Source of the DNA: Actinostola sp. cb2023
Lineage: Eukaryota > Cnidaria > Anthozoa > Actiniaria > Actinostolidae
Direction: 5' to 3'
NCBI GenBank assembly: GCA_033675265.1
Contig: JAUJYZ010001349.1
Span: forward strand, 128,210 to 192,209
Length of the DNA stretch: 64,000 nucleotides
Shown here: positions 23,149-36,058 of the stretch, one piece after another
Layout: each line of letters opens with the position of its first letter
Numbering within the stretch: position 1 is the stretch's first letter
Position numbers and translations under genes: made by a program
Notes under the pieces: model-generated
The model's input: only the letters and a program-made list of their open reading frames with translations
Told to the model about the DNA's origin: nothing
Database searches by the model: none

Positions 23149-23425
23149 AGCAGCAATAGACTTTATGCATAATGACGTAATATGACTACAACTACCAGAA
23201 TGCTTTGCGTTTCTTCTTTTGTGAGATAATTAGTACGCTTTGTCTTAGTGAATTGTGAACTGTTTATTAAACATTACTTGGCAGCTAAAACTGAATTACG
23301 TAATTTACAATTGAATGAATTACGTCACGAGCGAATACAAATCTAGAAAAAAAGAAAGAAATTTCGCAAAGCATTCTGGTAGTTGTAGTCACATTACGTC
23401 ATTATGCATAAGGTCTATTGCAGCT
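23149..23425. mobile_element. Foldback element, AATAGACTTTATGCATAATGA arms
   Basis: Left arm 23149-23222 and right arm 23350-23425 share ATGACGTAAT and ACTACAACTACCAGAATGCT, inverted. A second small inverted pair (GGCGGCCATCTTGGTTGAA) follows at 23470-23545. Confidence 0.8.
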
Positions 23426-23849
23426 TGTCTAATGTTGCGTGCAATATTGCAGAGGTTGAATGACATTCGGCGGCCATCTTGGTTGAACTTCAACAAAATA
23501 TTGCTCATTAGTGTTTATTGTTTGTTCAACCAACATGGCCGCCGTGTCTTGATTCTCAAGGGATTGATTGCAAACCAAGAATAGTACCAGCAATTTTAGA
23601 TGCAATATTGCATGTGTAACTGTGCTTCAAAAGTTAGACGAACTCGCTGCGGATGTTGCGGGGTTTATCGTTCGCACCTTCAGTTAACTTAACCAATGAA
23701 GTCTCTCCGTTGTGTTTTTGACTCTCTGTTCACATTCATTTGTTCCTCGCGCGCTCGTTTTACTGCTTGGTCTCCCTGTGGTAACTGAGGACAACAATGC
23801 AGCCGTGACGTACCTACCACAGGAAACCCGCCAATGCCTGCTTGATAGA

Positions 23850-24170
23850 CAACTAAATGAAGAGAATATACACCTATTCCAAAAATCGTTGTCCCCGCCG
23901 AAAGCAACAAGCAAGAAGCTAATGACCGCAAAGGGCATTAGGACTTTCTCCTTATTCATTTATTCATCCGTAGACATTTTGACAACATGCATTTTCAAAT
24001 GGCCGAATAGTTCCAAATGATTGCTATTCAACGCTCGTAGGGATAACTTCTCAAGTACCACGGATAAATTAATTAATTAGGAGATTCCCAAAGTCCTTTG
24101 CGGTCGTCAGCTTCTTGCTTGTTGCTTTCGGACCGGACAACGATATTTGGAATAGGTGTATATCGCATGT
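23850..24170. mobile_element. Foldback element with AAGCAACAAGCAAGAAGCT arms
   Basis: TATACACCTATTCCAAA, CGTTGTCC and GAAAGCAACAAGCAAGAAGC are inverted between 23860-23945 and 24085-24165. Confidence 0.7.
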
Positions 24171-24659
24171 GTTATAACTATAGGGAAAGAAAAATAAACA
24201 AGTAGGACTTGTGGCAAGTCCAGATCGACGTCTATTATTATTATTCGATTATTATTATTATTATTATTATTAAATCAGGCCCAAGGGAATTAGAATCGAA
24301 TTCGTAAATTTCTAAAGATAATTTGGACTACCAAAAGTCATGGGTGTTTTTTCTCTCCATACTTTGGGTTGCAGCGATACTTCAAATAAAGCAAACCTTT
24401 GACAAACGTAACATCACATCAGGCTAATCTCACCACAGGTAGCCCAAGCTCACCATTTGTGTAAGAGAATGTATTGGAATTATTCAATGGTCGATTTTCA
24501 GCGTAAATATAGAATAAATGTTATTGTAACTTACTATGTGTCTTGAAGTAGTTCCTGCCAATGTCTGGAGCGAGTTTCAGAATTTCCCCCCTCGTTGAAT
24601 AATTCCCATACATTCTCTTATACATACGTTGGAGCGTCTCAGTTACGGTACCCAAAATT

Positions 24660-26488
24660 TAAAGTGGACATGCATTACATCTTGTTTACTTTGAAAATCA
24701 ATTACATATGAAGTGAATAGTGGGATGTTTCAGTATTTTGTGATTTGAGCTTCGCATTTTCGAGTTATAAAAGTTTGAAATCGTGATATTGAAATTTGGT
24801 GACATCAGTTGATTATGAAATTATTGACACTTTTAATCTGGCAAAACGTTCTCTACAACTTATACCCCATTCACACCAAACCTTGTTTAGTTAAACTAGG
24901 TTTTTCTCGCTTCTATAATTTGAGGGCATCTAATTTCACAGGAATCAAACTACCTGGTATTTATACTGTGCAACATAAAGAACAGTTTACCGACAGTTTT
25001 GTGCCAAATGTTGCATAGCGTTTGTAGATAATTTTCTAAACCTGTTTAGTTAAACCACTTTAAAACATGTTTAAGCCTCGGTGTAAACGGGGTATTATAT
25101 ACATGATGTTAAACGTTTTTATGTATTTCAGAAAAAGAGTGCTACAGTATGTTGTTCTAATTGTGAACACTTTTTGCACTTGATGATATTTCTCGTCAAC
25201 ATATGGTACGATTATCCTGAACCTTTGCTATGAATTAGCTCTACACTTCAGCTAAACATGTGATTAAGTTTCGTTGTATTTATTATTGAACTTTTCTAAA
25301 TATATTTTATTATATCATGTCCGTTGGTGGTTCTAATTGTGAACAGATGTTTGTAATTATGAACACTTTTGGCTTGCTTTTTAATGGCTTAATATTGCGG
25401 TGTATTATTATCGATTTCAAGCCTTGCAATAGCTGATATCGAAGTTACACTCCAATGACTCTGAATAAAGGTTTCAAGTCGAGGCTATCGGGTCAAGTTT
25501 TTTGTTGACCCGATAGCCTCGACTTGAAACCGTTGTTCAGAGTCATTGGAGTGTAACTTCGATATCAGCTATTCGATGTACAAGTTCCAAGTTGTCTTAA
25601 AACAATATTCATGTTCGTGTTATTTCGATACGAATGATAGATAAATGTTAAAACGAAGTGAAGTCAGACGGCAACGCTAAATTACTGACGTGTTCGCATG
25701 TTCATTGATGCATGCCGTTCATCACGCTCATGCAATTGCTAACAACGCAATGGCGCAAATTTGTGTCACAAACGCGGACTTCTTATACATATTTCCTTCT
25801 CAATATTTGCTATTGTACCAGTGCAGGTACATTAGCGGCAATTTTACTCTATATCTCAAGAACTCCATATGTTATGAAATGCCAAGTTATGCGTGAGCAT
25901 ATGCGTGTTTACAATTAGATGCACATCGCAAAAACACGCACAATTTTTCATTCCGATGCTGCTCGTTCATTTTCAACACTTTTCGATTTATTGTTTTGTA
26001 AGGAAAAGTGTTATTATTTACCTTTTAGCTCATATAAAAACAAACTCCAAACTTTGTGTTTTTAGAAAGAAAATGCGAATTTTCCCCACTGAGAATATTA
26101 AAGGCGCGCTTAAAATTCGAATTTGTAAACAACAGTCGTCAGCTTACTTTGAATCAAAGTTGAAATTTTGCGCGGAATAAATGTCAGGAAGCCCAAAATA
26201 GCATTGAATGATTGAAAATAAATCAATATTTGCTCGGGTGAAATATTTTTTGTCGATCTTAACTTTGCGATATAAAAACGGCACTTTTACTGAAAAGTGT
26301 TCACAATTAGAACTGTTCACAATTAGAACCACATACTGTACTTGAAAAAATATAAATAAGTTACGGCAAAACAATCATCTGACGTCACCGAATTAGCATA
26401 TCCCGATTCTCGCAAATACGAAATACTGAAACATCCCACTATTTACTTCATATGTAATTGATTTTCAAAGTTAATTCATGTACACTTC
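24660..26488. mobile_element. 1.8-kb composite TIR element with nested foldbacks
   Basis: The outer arms share TACATATGAAGT and AGTGGGATGTTTCAGTATTT, inverted at 26420-26480. Nested pairs lie at 24859-25096 (TACCCCATTCACACC), about 25125/26335 (CTACAGTATGTTGTTCTAATTGTGAAC-like block) and 25428-25574. I recognise no transposase. Confidence 0.65.
25428..25574. mobile_element. Near-perfect 147-bp palindrome
   Basis: AATAGCTGATATCGAAGTTA and ACTTGAAAC/GTTTCAAGT blocks are inverted around GTCAAGTTTTTTGTTGAC. A partial copy of one arm is at 22447-22475. Confidence 0.85.
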
Positions 26489-26641
26489 AGTAAGAGGGGT
26501 GTTATTTGCATCAGTAGAACTTGAAAAAATTCTAGAGTTTTGCTCTTTTACTTTATATTTCATTTTAATTATGAAGCGCATTTGAACAATGTTTATGCTA
26601 ATTTGCGCTATGTAAATGCAGACTATTGTTACAGTCCACGT

Positions 26642-26996
26642 AATGAGGGTTTATCATGTAATTTCAAAACTCATAGGACAAAAAAATGATTATCATAGCT
26701 GGAAAGAGCTCGTTGAAATTAGTAAAAATGTGAAGTTTGGAAAAGATCGCTTCACAAATTGCGAAGATATGAATTTTCAAAATCGAAATTTTGTATGAAA
26801 ACCTGTTTGCCTACCAGCGTAAATTTCCAAAGGTTTTCATATAAAATTTCGATTTTTGAAAATTCATATCTTCGCAATTTGTGACGCAATATTTTCCAAA
26901 CTTCACATTTTTACTAATTTCAACGAGCTCTTTCCAGCTATAATAATCATTTTTTTGTCCTATGAGTTTTGAAATTACATGATCTAAACCCTCATT
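26642..26996. mobile_element. 355-bp foldback MITE, AATGAGGGTTTATCA family, copy 1
   Basis: Two long arms (about 160 bp) hold TTTCAAAACTCATAGGACAA, GGAAAGAGCTCGTTGAAATT and AAATTTCGATTTTTGAAAATT-type blocks. It matches copies at 31205-31570 and 32573-32940. Confidence 0.9.
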
Positions 26997-27124
26997 CCTA
27001 ACTTCCGACAAGACAGCAAGACAAATTGCCTAGAGTAACACCGCTTGAATCCCTCCACCCCTCCCTCCTTGTGCCAGCAGGACTGTTCGATGTTCAATAA
27101 AATTGTACGATACTGTAACTTAGT

Positions 27125-27210
27125 CATTCTCGTACCCAGACCCTTCTCAGCTTTCTAACGAAAAATCGATTTTTCGTTAGAAAGCTGAGAAGGGTCTGGT
27201 TACGAGAATG
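27125..27210. mobile_element. Hairpin MITE, CATTCTCGTACCCAGA family
   Basis: Near-perfect 86-bp palindrome: CATTCTCGTACCCAGACCCT outward, AACGAAAAATCGATTTTTCG in the centre. Confidence 0.85.
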
Positions 27211-27531
27211 GTAACTTAGCTCCTCCATCACTGTGGAGATATTTTTGGGTTATTTGGTCTTGGGCTTCCTGTTTAAGAGAGATGGAAGAGAGGGAATGGG
27301 GAAATGCTCTGTCCCTCCCCCTTCGTCGTCCGTTTTCTCTTCTCCCCAGTCTCTCTCTTCTACACAGGAACCCCAAAGATAAAAGGAGTTGCATGCGGAG
27401 GAAGCTAACTGTAACTGTATTCGATCAGTTCTAGATACTCTGTTATCAAAAGCACAGCCGGTTAACATCCAGTTTTGAACCAAGGATATATGCAGTGTGT
27501 TTGTAGATTTAAAAAAAAGTCGTGTTTATAC

Positions 27532-27966
27532 ACGAAGTTCCGGTATAAAAGGACGCTGCCCATGGATACAACAATACATTTGTTTAATCAATCTTTGTTA
27601 ATCGCTTATTCATGTACACCACACGTTATGGGTAATGCTATGTGTCAGTTGTCAGTCAAATATTTGGTCATTTGTCAGTTTAATGTTTGCTTTGTCAATT
27701 AAACGTTAGTTAACTATTATCTGGCTATTTCCTGCTTTGAACAATAATTGTTCAATTATTGGACGTGTTTGATACTTCGTTTGTGAATTGATAGTTCTTT
27801 TAAAAGCGGTTTCTCAGTGATACCTTGCGATATCTTGCAATTAGCTCATATTGCATTCCTGTCATTCTTGACATTCCTCGACCAAAGGATTCTCTGACAG
27901 AAATGAAATACATTTTTAGAGTCTGGGTTTACCCATGGGTAGGCTCCTTTTATACTGGCACTTCGT
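27532..27966. mobile_element. TIR element whose arms contain TATAAAAG
   Basis: ACGAAGTTCCGGTATAAAAG at the left is inverted at the right (CTTTTATACTGGCACTTCGT), and CCCATGG lies in both arms. The left arm thus places a TATA-like box about 20 bp upstream of an ATG with a 46-codon frame, which I take as chance. Confidence 0.65.
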
Positions 27967-27992
27967 TCGCCTCGGTGTGAAAGGGGCATACT

Positions 27993-28136
27993 TATGCCGT
28001 GTTTACAGTTGATGGTTTACTGAAGTAAACGAGTTACCGAACGTTGGTAGAAATTAGAAAACTATTGTTTGTTGAGCGGTTAACCTTAGTTTTCTGATTT
28101 GTACCTTGGTAAAGTGCTCAAGTGTAAACACAGCAT
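27993..28136. mobile_element. Short TIR element (ATGCCGTGTTTACA)
   Basis: TGCCGTGTTTACA and TGTAAACACAGCAT are inverted. It lies just downstream of the DCAF8-like stop. Confidence 0.5.
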
Positions 28137-28277
28137 TAGTGAGACACTTTTCTCTTTGCGCAGCAGGGAGTCGTGCCTTGGTCAGCGGTTGCAATAAATG
28201 TGGGATTAGAAAATAAAGCGTTTTAGTGCTTTGGATTATTTACAATTTTTTTTTACATGGCAGCTATATTAATAGGT

Positions 28278-31200
28278 TTATGATGATGTACACTGTACTC
28301 GCCCTGGTGAATCGTCATCATCGTCATCATCATCATCATCATCTAAGTCTTCACTGAGGTCAATACTATCACTGTCATCTTCGCCTGCTGCTCTTCTCTC
28401 CTATGACAAAGTTGGATTGAAAACTTATAAATAAAAACACTAGTCTTTGGTAGAGCCTGTTGGAAGACTGGGTTCCAGTGTTTTGATTGGCTGAATTAGT
28501 TACAAGTATTTTGAGGTGTTTGCCCTCGATGAAAGACTAGTGGCAATATCACTTGAATGGATTCAGCGTTCTTTCTCCAGCACATTAGATAGGCTATACA
28601 GTTTTTAAATTGGAGATAATATTAAGAACTACTATCTCAACATTCTCAGAGCCCTATCATCATCCCAATGAGAGGGCTCTGGGTCGAAGAATGCTATCTC
28701 AATGGTTATAACACTCGTACCCAGTCTTCAATTGTATTTTCACAGACCAGAAAAGATGGTCAGGTCTTCGTGTAGCTGCACAAAAGTCCTGGCTATTGTT
28801 CTATATATTGTCATTCTATGTATTGCAATGTTTTATGGAAGAGGTGCTATATACATTTTTAAGAAATAAATATTATTATTATTTTAAAAAAAACAATAGC
28901 CAGGACAATTTGTGCAGCTACACGAAGACCTTGCCAAAAATACACCATGCAATAATGTACTTACTCTTAATCTTTGATGTACATGGTTCATCATTAGATA
29001 TATTAGGTGTTCACTAATAGGGTCATGTGGCCGTGATCTGTCATCATCACGTTCACTGTTATTAGCTTCTATAACTTCTGTAAGTTTAGTTAAATCTTTA
29101 GGTTCTGATGCAAGTGGAGCCCAGATCTTCACATCGTGGTCGAGTCCACTTGTTGCAAGGATAGACGCAGAGGGGTGTGGCTCTAGACAATTGACCTGAG
29201 GAGAGTATTTAGCCTGAGACTTTATTATGTAAAAGTTATTCATTACTGAGAATACTCCAGCTTCGAGTTGTTAAGCGATGACCGCTGTCCTTGACAAAAG
29301 ATGCATTTGCTCAGGCTAAGCCTCAATTCAGTGTAAATTATTCACAAATACCGACGAGAACGCGAAAAAATGTTGACATTCAACAATAGAAACCATTTTT
29401 AATTGCACGGGTTATTCTCTGGATTGAGGCTAAGCCTGAGCAAACGCGTCTTTTGTCAAGGAGTACAGCGGTGTCTAAACAAACTCGAAACGGGAGTATT
29501 GGTAAGAGTTGTTAATCCATCCTTTCAAAAATTGAGATTATAGTCTCATTCGCCAAGAAGGTGAATGGCAACATCTATAAGCAGTTCGCTGCATGTAGAT
29601 GGTCACAATTTGTGACTGAAATATTCAATAAGGGTTGCAGTTGCAGAGCACTTGAATGTGCAAAGCAATGTACAGTGTACAAAGTAAAAAAGTTACCAAA
29701 AATTAAAATAACTGTACTATTTATTTAGTTTTGTTGTAGTAAATATGTACTGCCCCCCTTGAGTTTTGGGTTATGTATGGCCCTGCTTTAAAGTGCCTAT
29801 GAAACGAAAATGTCGATCCCTGTTTTATTGTACATTATTGATGTTTGGTCTTTCTCTGAACATTTGCTGGATTTAAACATCGACTTTGAGCGTGCGAACA
29901 TTTTCTTTTTGCAGTTCGAAAATTATCATTTTCAACCAAAATGTGCGACAAGAGACTGGGCCCTTGACAATGGCTCGGTGACGTCATAAGTTGTGTATGC
30001 CTTTGTTTGCACAACTTATGACGTCACATTTCTATAGTTTGACCGAGCGGGAATTGTCGCACTTTGAAACCCAAAATGCCCAACTTCGCGCGCGAAATAA
30101 AAAATGTTCCTGAAGCTCAATTCACTTTTTATTAACGCCATGTAAACAAACAAATAGTAAACTTTCGTAGTAGCAAATAAAAAACGGGGTCTGTTTTTTC
30201 GTTTCATAGGCACTTTAAGTATCAATAAAGACTCGGAAGAAATCTGAGTACCAGACAGGAATTGAACCCGCAACCTCCTGGATACTTAAGTCAGGCGTTC
30301 TAACCACTGAGAACTCATATTGATCATGAGTGAGGTCTTGGATCGTACTTATACCCAGGTCACTTAGAACGCACGCTGTACTACATGTACCTCACTGTAT
30401 AACTTGTACATATTATTAATAATGTGTTCTTACCACTCCTGTGTCATCTCCTTTCATGTAGTTGACAACTCTTTCTGTTTGCTTGTCCCATAGGAATACA
30501 TGTCCACAGTCACTACCACTCACCACAAACTCACTTCTTGGTCCAAAAAAGTTAACTCCTTTAACTGAAATACAAAGAAACCCACACTTGCTCAGACTGT
30601 GTGGATGAACAATTCTACTGACCATGCAATGGAAGCCTGGAAATAAGCCTGGAAAGTTTGGAAAAGCAGGGAATTCCAGGCTTTCCAGGCTCAAAGTCAT
30701 GTAACAAAAGCTGGGAGAAAAGAATGGAAATCCAGGATTTCCCTAGCTTTCACGGAAAGCCTGGAATCGGAAACCCAGGATTTCCAGGAAAACCTTAGAA
30801 TTCTTGGGATACCTCATAGTCAAAGAGCCAGGAATAAGCATGGAAAGCCTGGATGTTCCAAGTTTTTTTTAATGGAAAGCCAGGAATTGCAAATCCAAGA
30901 TTTCCAGGAATTGGGTCGTGCTACGTACACTCCCAGACTATTGCTGACCTGTGGCATTGTTTCTGTGTCCATTATATTTCTTTATATACTCAGCACCACA
31001 GCTATAAAGGACCAGACAGAAACAGAGTTAGAGAAATATATGTATCTATGACAACCAATGCAAACAACAATTATATGAACTAATGCAATACATGTTGCTA
31101 TGGCCCAATTTGTCAGCAAGTGTTACCATGGTAACCAACTGTTACCAGTGTGACTGATACCATCAATGTCAGTCAATAACTGTCATTACCATGGTAACTG

Positions 31201-34200
31201 GTACAATGAGGGTTTATCAGGTAATTTCAAAACTCATCGGACAAAACATGATTATCATAGCTGGAAAGAGCTCGTTAAAATTAGTAAAAATGTGAAGTTT
31301 GGAAAAGATCGCTCCACAAATTGCAAAGATATGAATTTTCAAAAATCGAAATTTTATATGAAAACCTTTGGAAATTACGCTTGGAGGCAACTCTTGCCTC
31401 CAACAAAGGTTTTCATACAAAATTTCGATTTTTGAAAATTCATATCTTCGTAATTTGTGGAGCGATCTTTTCCAAACTTCACATTTTTACTAATTTCAAC
31501 GAGCTCTTTCCAGCTATGATAATCATTTTTTTGTCCTATGAGTTTTGAAATTATATGATAAACCCTCATTAGTTCAAAGTTGCTATGGTAACTGTCAATC
31601 CTGCAACAGGTAGTTGCTACCAAACCATACCTGGAATATGAGTCAAACAGATAAATGTCTTCATCATTATAACTGACCAAGAGTTCTAGTGTAGAAAACA
31701 ATGGATCTGGTCAGAGGGATTTGGAACAAGGGAGGGGAGGGAAGGGAAGGGGGAAGGGGGAGGAGAGAAAGGGGGGGGTGGAGAATTGGAAGGGAGAGAG
31801 ATATAGCATTCTCGGGAACCCAGGGGTATATTCTGTCGCTCGTTACTCGCTCCCAGAGAAATACCCCTGGGAACGAAGTCTGTTGGAATTTGTTTCGGAA
31901 GTCAAAATTATTCTCGCTTCTGATTGGTCGAACTAGGAAGGTCGACCAATCAGTATCAAATATATTCTGGTTTGAATAGGACAGCCGCCATTTTGAATTT
32001 TGACTTTATACGGAACAAGTTCCAACAGACTTCGTTCCCTGGGGTATTTCTCTGGGAGCGAGTAACGAGCAACAGAATACAGCTATTTCAAAAAAGGTTG
32101 GTGAAGGTTTTGTTGCATCTTGCATGTTGCATGTTGCATACCAAGCCCGAAATGTATTGTGGATCATATGTAAATAATGTCAGCATGCACATACAGAAGA
32201 AATTATGCCGGCTCCATATTGCGAAGACAAAGTTTGGGAAAATTCCCAGAGTCCATATTGTTGTGACCTTTCGCTGATTCCATTCACATCGCCCATAGTG
32301 CATTTCGGGCTTGGTATGCAAAATGCAAGATGCAAGATGCAACAAAACCTTCAACAACCTTTTTGAAATAGCTGTATACCCCTGGGTTCCCGAGGATGAG
32401 AGATATAGATGAAGGCAATAAAAAATATTATAGATTGTCAATGCTATTATGTTACCTGTTCCATCATGTGAGTACACAAGACAAGTAATGTTGGTAAAGT
32501 AGTGATTACTAATGTCTTTCTGCAAATAAAGCAACAAGAAAAGAGTAAAACATTGATCTTGCATAATCTATGCAGAGGGTTTATCACGTAATTTCAAAAC
32601 TCATCGGACAAAAAATGATTATCATAGCTGGAAAGAGCTCATTGAAATTAGTAAAAATGTGAAGTTTGGAAAAGATCGCTCCACAAATTACGAAGATATG
32701 AATTTTCAAAAATCGAAATTTTATATGAAAACCTTTGGAAATTACGCTTGGAGCCAACTCTTGCCTCCAACAAAGGTTTTCATACAAAATTTCGATTTTT
32801 GAAAATTCATATCTTCGTAATTTGTGGAGCGATCTTTTCCAAACTTCACATTTTTACTAATTTCAACGAGCTCTTTCCAGCTATGATAATCATTTTTTTT
32901 GTCCTATGAGTTTTGAAATTATGTGATAAACCCTCATTATGATTGGTGAATCAATATTATTAATCAAAATCAAACTGTGCCTATTCAATTTTTGGAGTTT
33001 TTGGATGTGGCGTTTATTTGGGGGCAGCATTAATTCGAGGGTGGTGTTTATTGACAAATTATTAACATATTTATAAATGATTTAAAACGTTAGTCAAATG
33101 TTAACAAAATAAACATGTTTTTTATTATTAAAAGAGCGCTGCTTTGTGTGAATAAATGCGGCACTTATGATGCAGCGCTTAATCGGGGGTGGCACATTTA
33201 TAAGAAGTATACTTTTCTTACCAAATGGTGTGGACAATATGTCTTGACTGGCTCAACAAAGCTTTTAAAATCCTAGAGAAAAATATACAAAATATAATAA
33301 TAATCAGATATTCCAATTAAAGCATAACAAAGTGCATTTATTTAATGTCTTGCTCTTATATAATTTTCTGAGCAAGTGTGGCCTAGTTGGTATGTGTGCT
33401 GCCTGCTAAGCGAGAGGTCAGTAGTTCAATCCTTGGTGACCTCACACAATTGTTTCAATGTGTTTTCCTAATCTTTTTACATGCACCTGCTAAAACTCTA
33501 TACTATAGACTTTGAATAGTAAGTCCCACAGTATTGTTGTTTGGCTAAGGAAGGTTCAAACTGACGACAAATCGTTCAGATTTTCTTCTGATTTGAAATC
33601 AAAATTTTTCGTAGCCTATGATAATACTCAAATTGAGGCACTTGGTTTTTAAACTCCCTTGTAGTGTTCTACATGTATGATGAATTAATAGGGACTAGCG
33701 TGCAGTTAAACTAGTAGAGACTGAATTAAATATAAACTTACTTCTGGAGTTTTTCTTCTGTCATAAATCCTATGAAAAACATGATAAGTAGAGGATTACT
33801 AATAATAATATTTTAATACCTACACAAATGGCTGTCAATCAAACTAGCCTTGTAATGATTTGCTAAAGTCTGAACATGTCCATCGTTTATTATTGACATC
33901 CAAGCTCGTCCACTCAGACAATATGTTTTGTAGGTTGTGCTGGTAATGGTACAAGTAGTAATTTTGATTGACATCCACTGAGACAACTAGACATTTTGTA
34001 GGTTGTGCTGGTAATGGTAGTACTGTATTTTGACCCATGAAAGTATCGATTGGATCACATATGCATTTACAAGAAACTTCAACAATGATATTAATATATT
34101 ATCCACTAATAAATACAGACCTTGCATGTTGGTCTCTTCCCCCAACAGCAAACTCATTCACATTTGAAGGATCAATGAAGATGGTGTACAGAGCAACTTT

Positions 34201-36027
34201 TTTATGCTCACTTGCTCGACATGAAAACAACCTGTTGTGAAATATATGTACATGTATAAAATTGTATGTACTTGTATATATGGACATGTAAATTGTATGT
34301 ACTTGTATATATGGACATGTAAATTGTATGTACTTGTATATATGGCACAATACATTCATAATAATTAATAATTTAATAATAATAATAATTTAATACTTAT
34401 ATAGCGCAAGAATTCATTTTGTATTAACAGGAAAATTGTGCACTCTGATTGGTTACTGACACTGCAGTCCCTCTGTCAGTAATGCCCATGGGCATTCCAG
34501 ATATTGTTAATGTGACAAAATAAAAACAATACATACAAAAGAAACTCAAAACTAAAAAAATTCAAAGACTGAACAACTTCTCTCTCTGGATATTAATTAC
34601 TAATTCTCTAGAACTTTGCTGGGATCCAATCAGCTGATAAAAGTCCATGGGTCGCATTACAAATGTATCTGCCATCAAATGGCATTGGAACACTGAACAC
34701 CATACATGTGCTATCAAGCAGAGAATATTCTATTGAAACACTGACCACCATACATGTGCTATCAAGCAGAGAGTATTCTAATGAAACACTGACCACCATA
34801 CATGTGCTATCAAGCAGAGAGTATTCTTGTCTATTGAAACACTGACCACCATACATGTGCTATCAAGCAGAGAGTATTCTATTGAAACACTGACCACCAT
34901 ACATGTGCTATCAAGCAGAGAGTATTCTATTGAAACACTGACCACCATACATGTGCTATCAAGCAGAGAGTATTCTATTGAAACACTGACCACCATACAT
35001 GTGCTATCAAGCAGAGAGTATTCTATTGAAACACTGACCACCATACATGTGCTATCAAGCAGAGAGTATTCTATTGAAACACTGACCACCATACATGTGC
35101 TATCAAGCAGAGAGTATTCTATTGAAACACTGACCACCATACATGTGCTATCAAGCAGAGAGTATTCTATTGAAAACTTGCACAATTTTCAGCTGATAAA
35201 AAATCAGCACGAGACCGCACATCATCATGTCTAGTAGTTAAACCCAGCAATTGATGAAATACATGTACATTGTACTATAATTCTGTACTTGACTGAGTAG
35301 GAGGGGAAGACAGCTAGAACCCTGGATTAGAAAGTAAACACTACATTCAGAGTTTGCTGCGACTCTTGAGCAGTACTATTATGCGAACTCAGACATTGTA
35401 TTATTTATTCAATAAAGTTGTTATATATATTTAAGCAGTTGGCTTGTAATTTGGTTTTTCAATTCTGTCAATCAACATAAAAAATCAAAAAACTTCAAAA
35501 TAAAAGTCAGAAGACCCACCAAATGGAAACCAAATATGATTTTGAGCTAAATTATGGATCATTTGGTCGAAGAATGTATTTAGTTTTGAATTTGTTTGAG
35601 TTTTGGATTTGATTGACAGTAGCGAAAAACCAAGTTCCAGCCGACTGTTTGAATGTCTGAGTTCGCATAATACTGAGAACCGCAGTAATTAAATGTACTT
35701 TTTAGCTTTGTCTTCTCTGAGATCCATTTGATAGATGACACCATCTTCTCCACAAGTAAGAAACAACCACGGTGATCCAGGCTCAATACTTAGCTATAAC
35801 AAATGACATACTTTTAATATGTACATACATGCATTGACCAGACCATTATAGTGTACAATTATCAATCTAGTGTGTACAATTATTGTACGTGTACCTGGGG
35901 AGTGTAAAAGATTGTTTCCAGGAGAATGTAATATTTTGCTCGGAATATTGAGATTCATATTTGGAAAGGAATATGGCTTCTTTTTTTTGGGGGGGGGGGG
36001 GGGGGGGGGGGGGTGTGGGTTTGGTTT

Positions 36028-36058
<31 letters not shown>

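Noticed and set aside
27563..27703. Small gene after the TATAAAAG at 27543
   Set aside because: The TATA-like box belongs to the inverted end of a transposon and the frame has no conserved features.
34778..35234. 135-codon frames on both strands with a 16-residue period
   Set aside because: The 48-bp unit is a multiple of 3, so frames stay open by chance. The stretch is an intron of the DCAF8-like gene.
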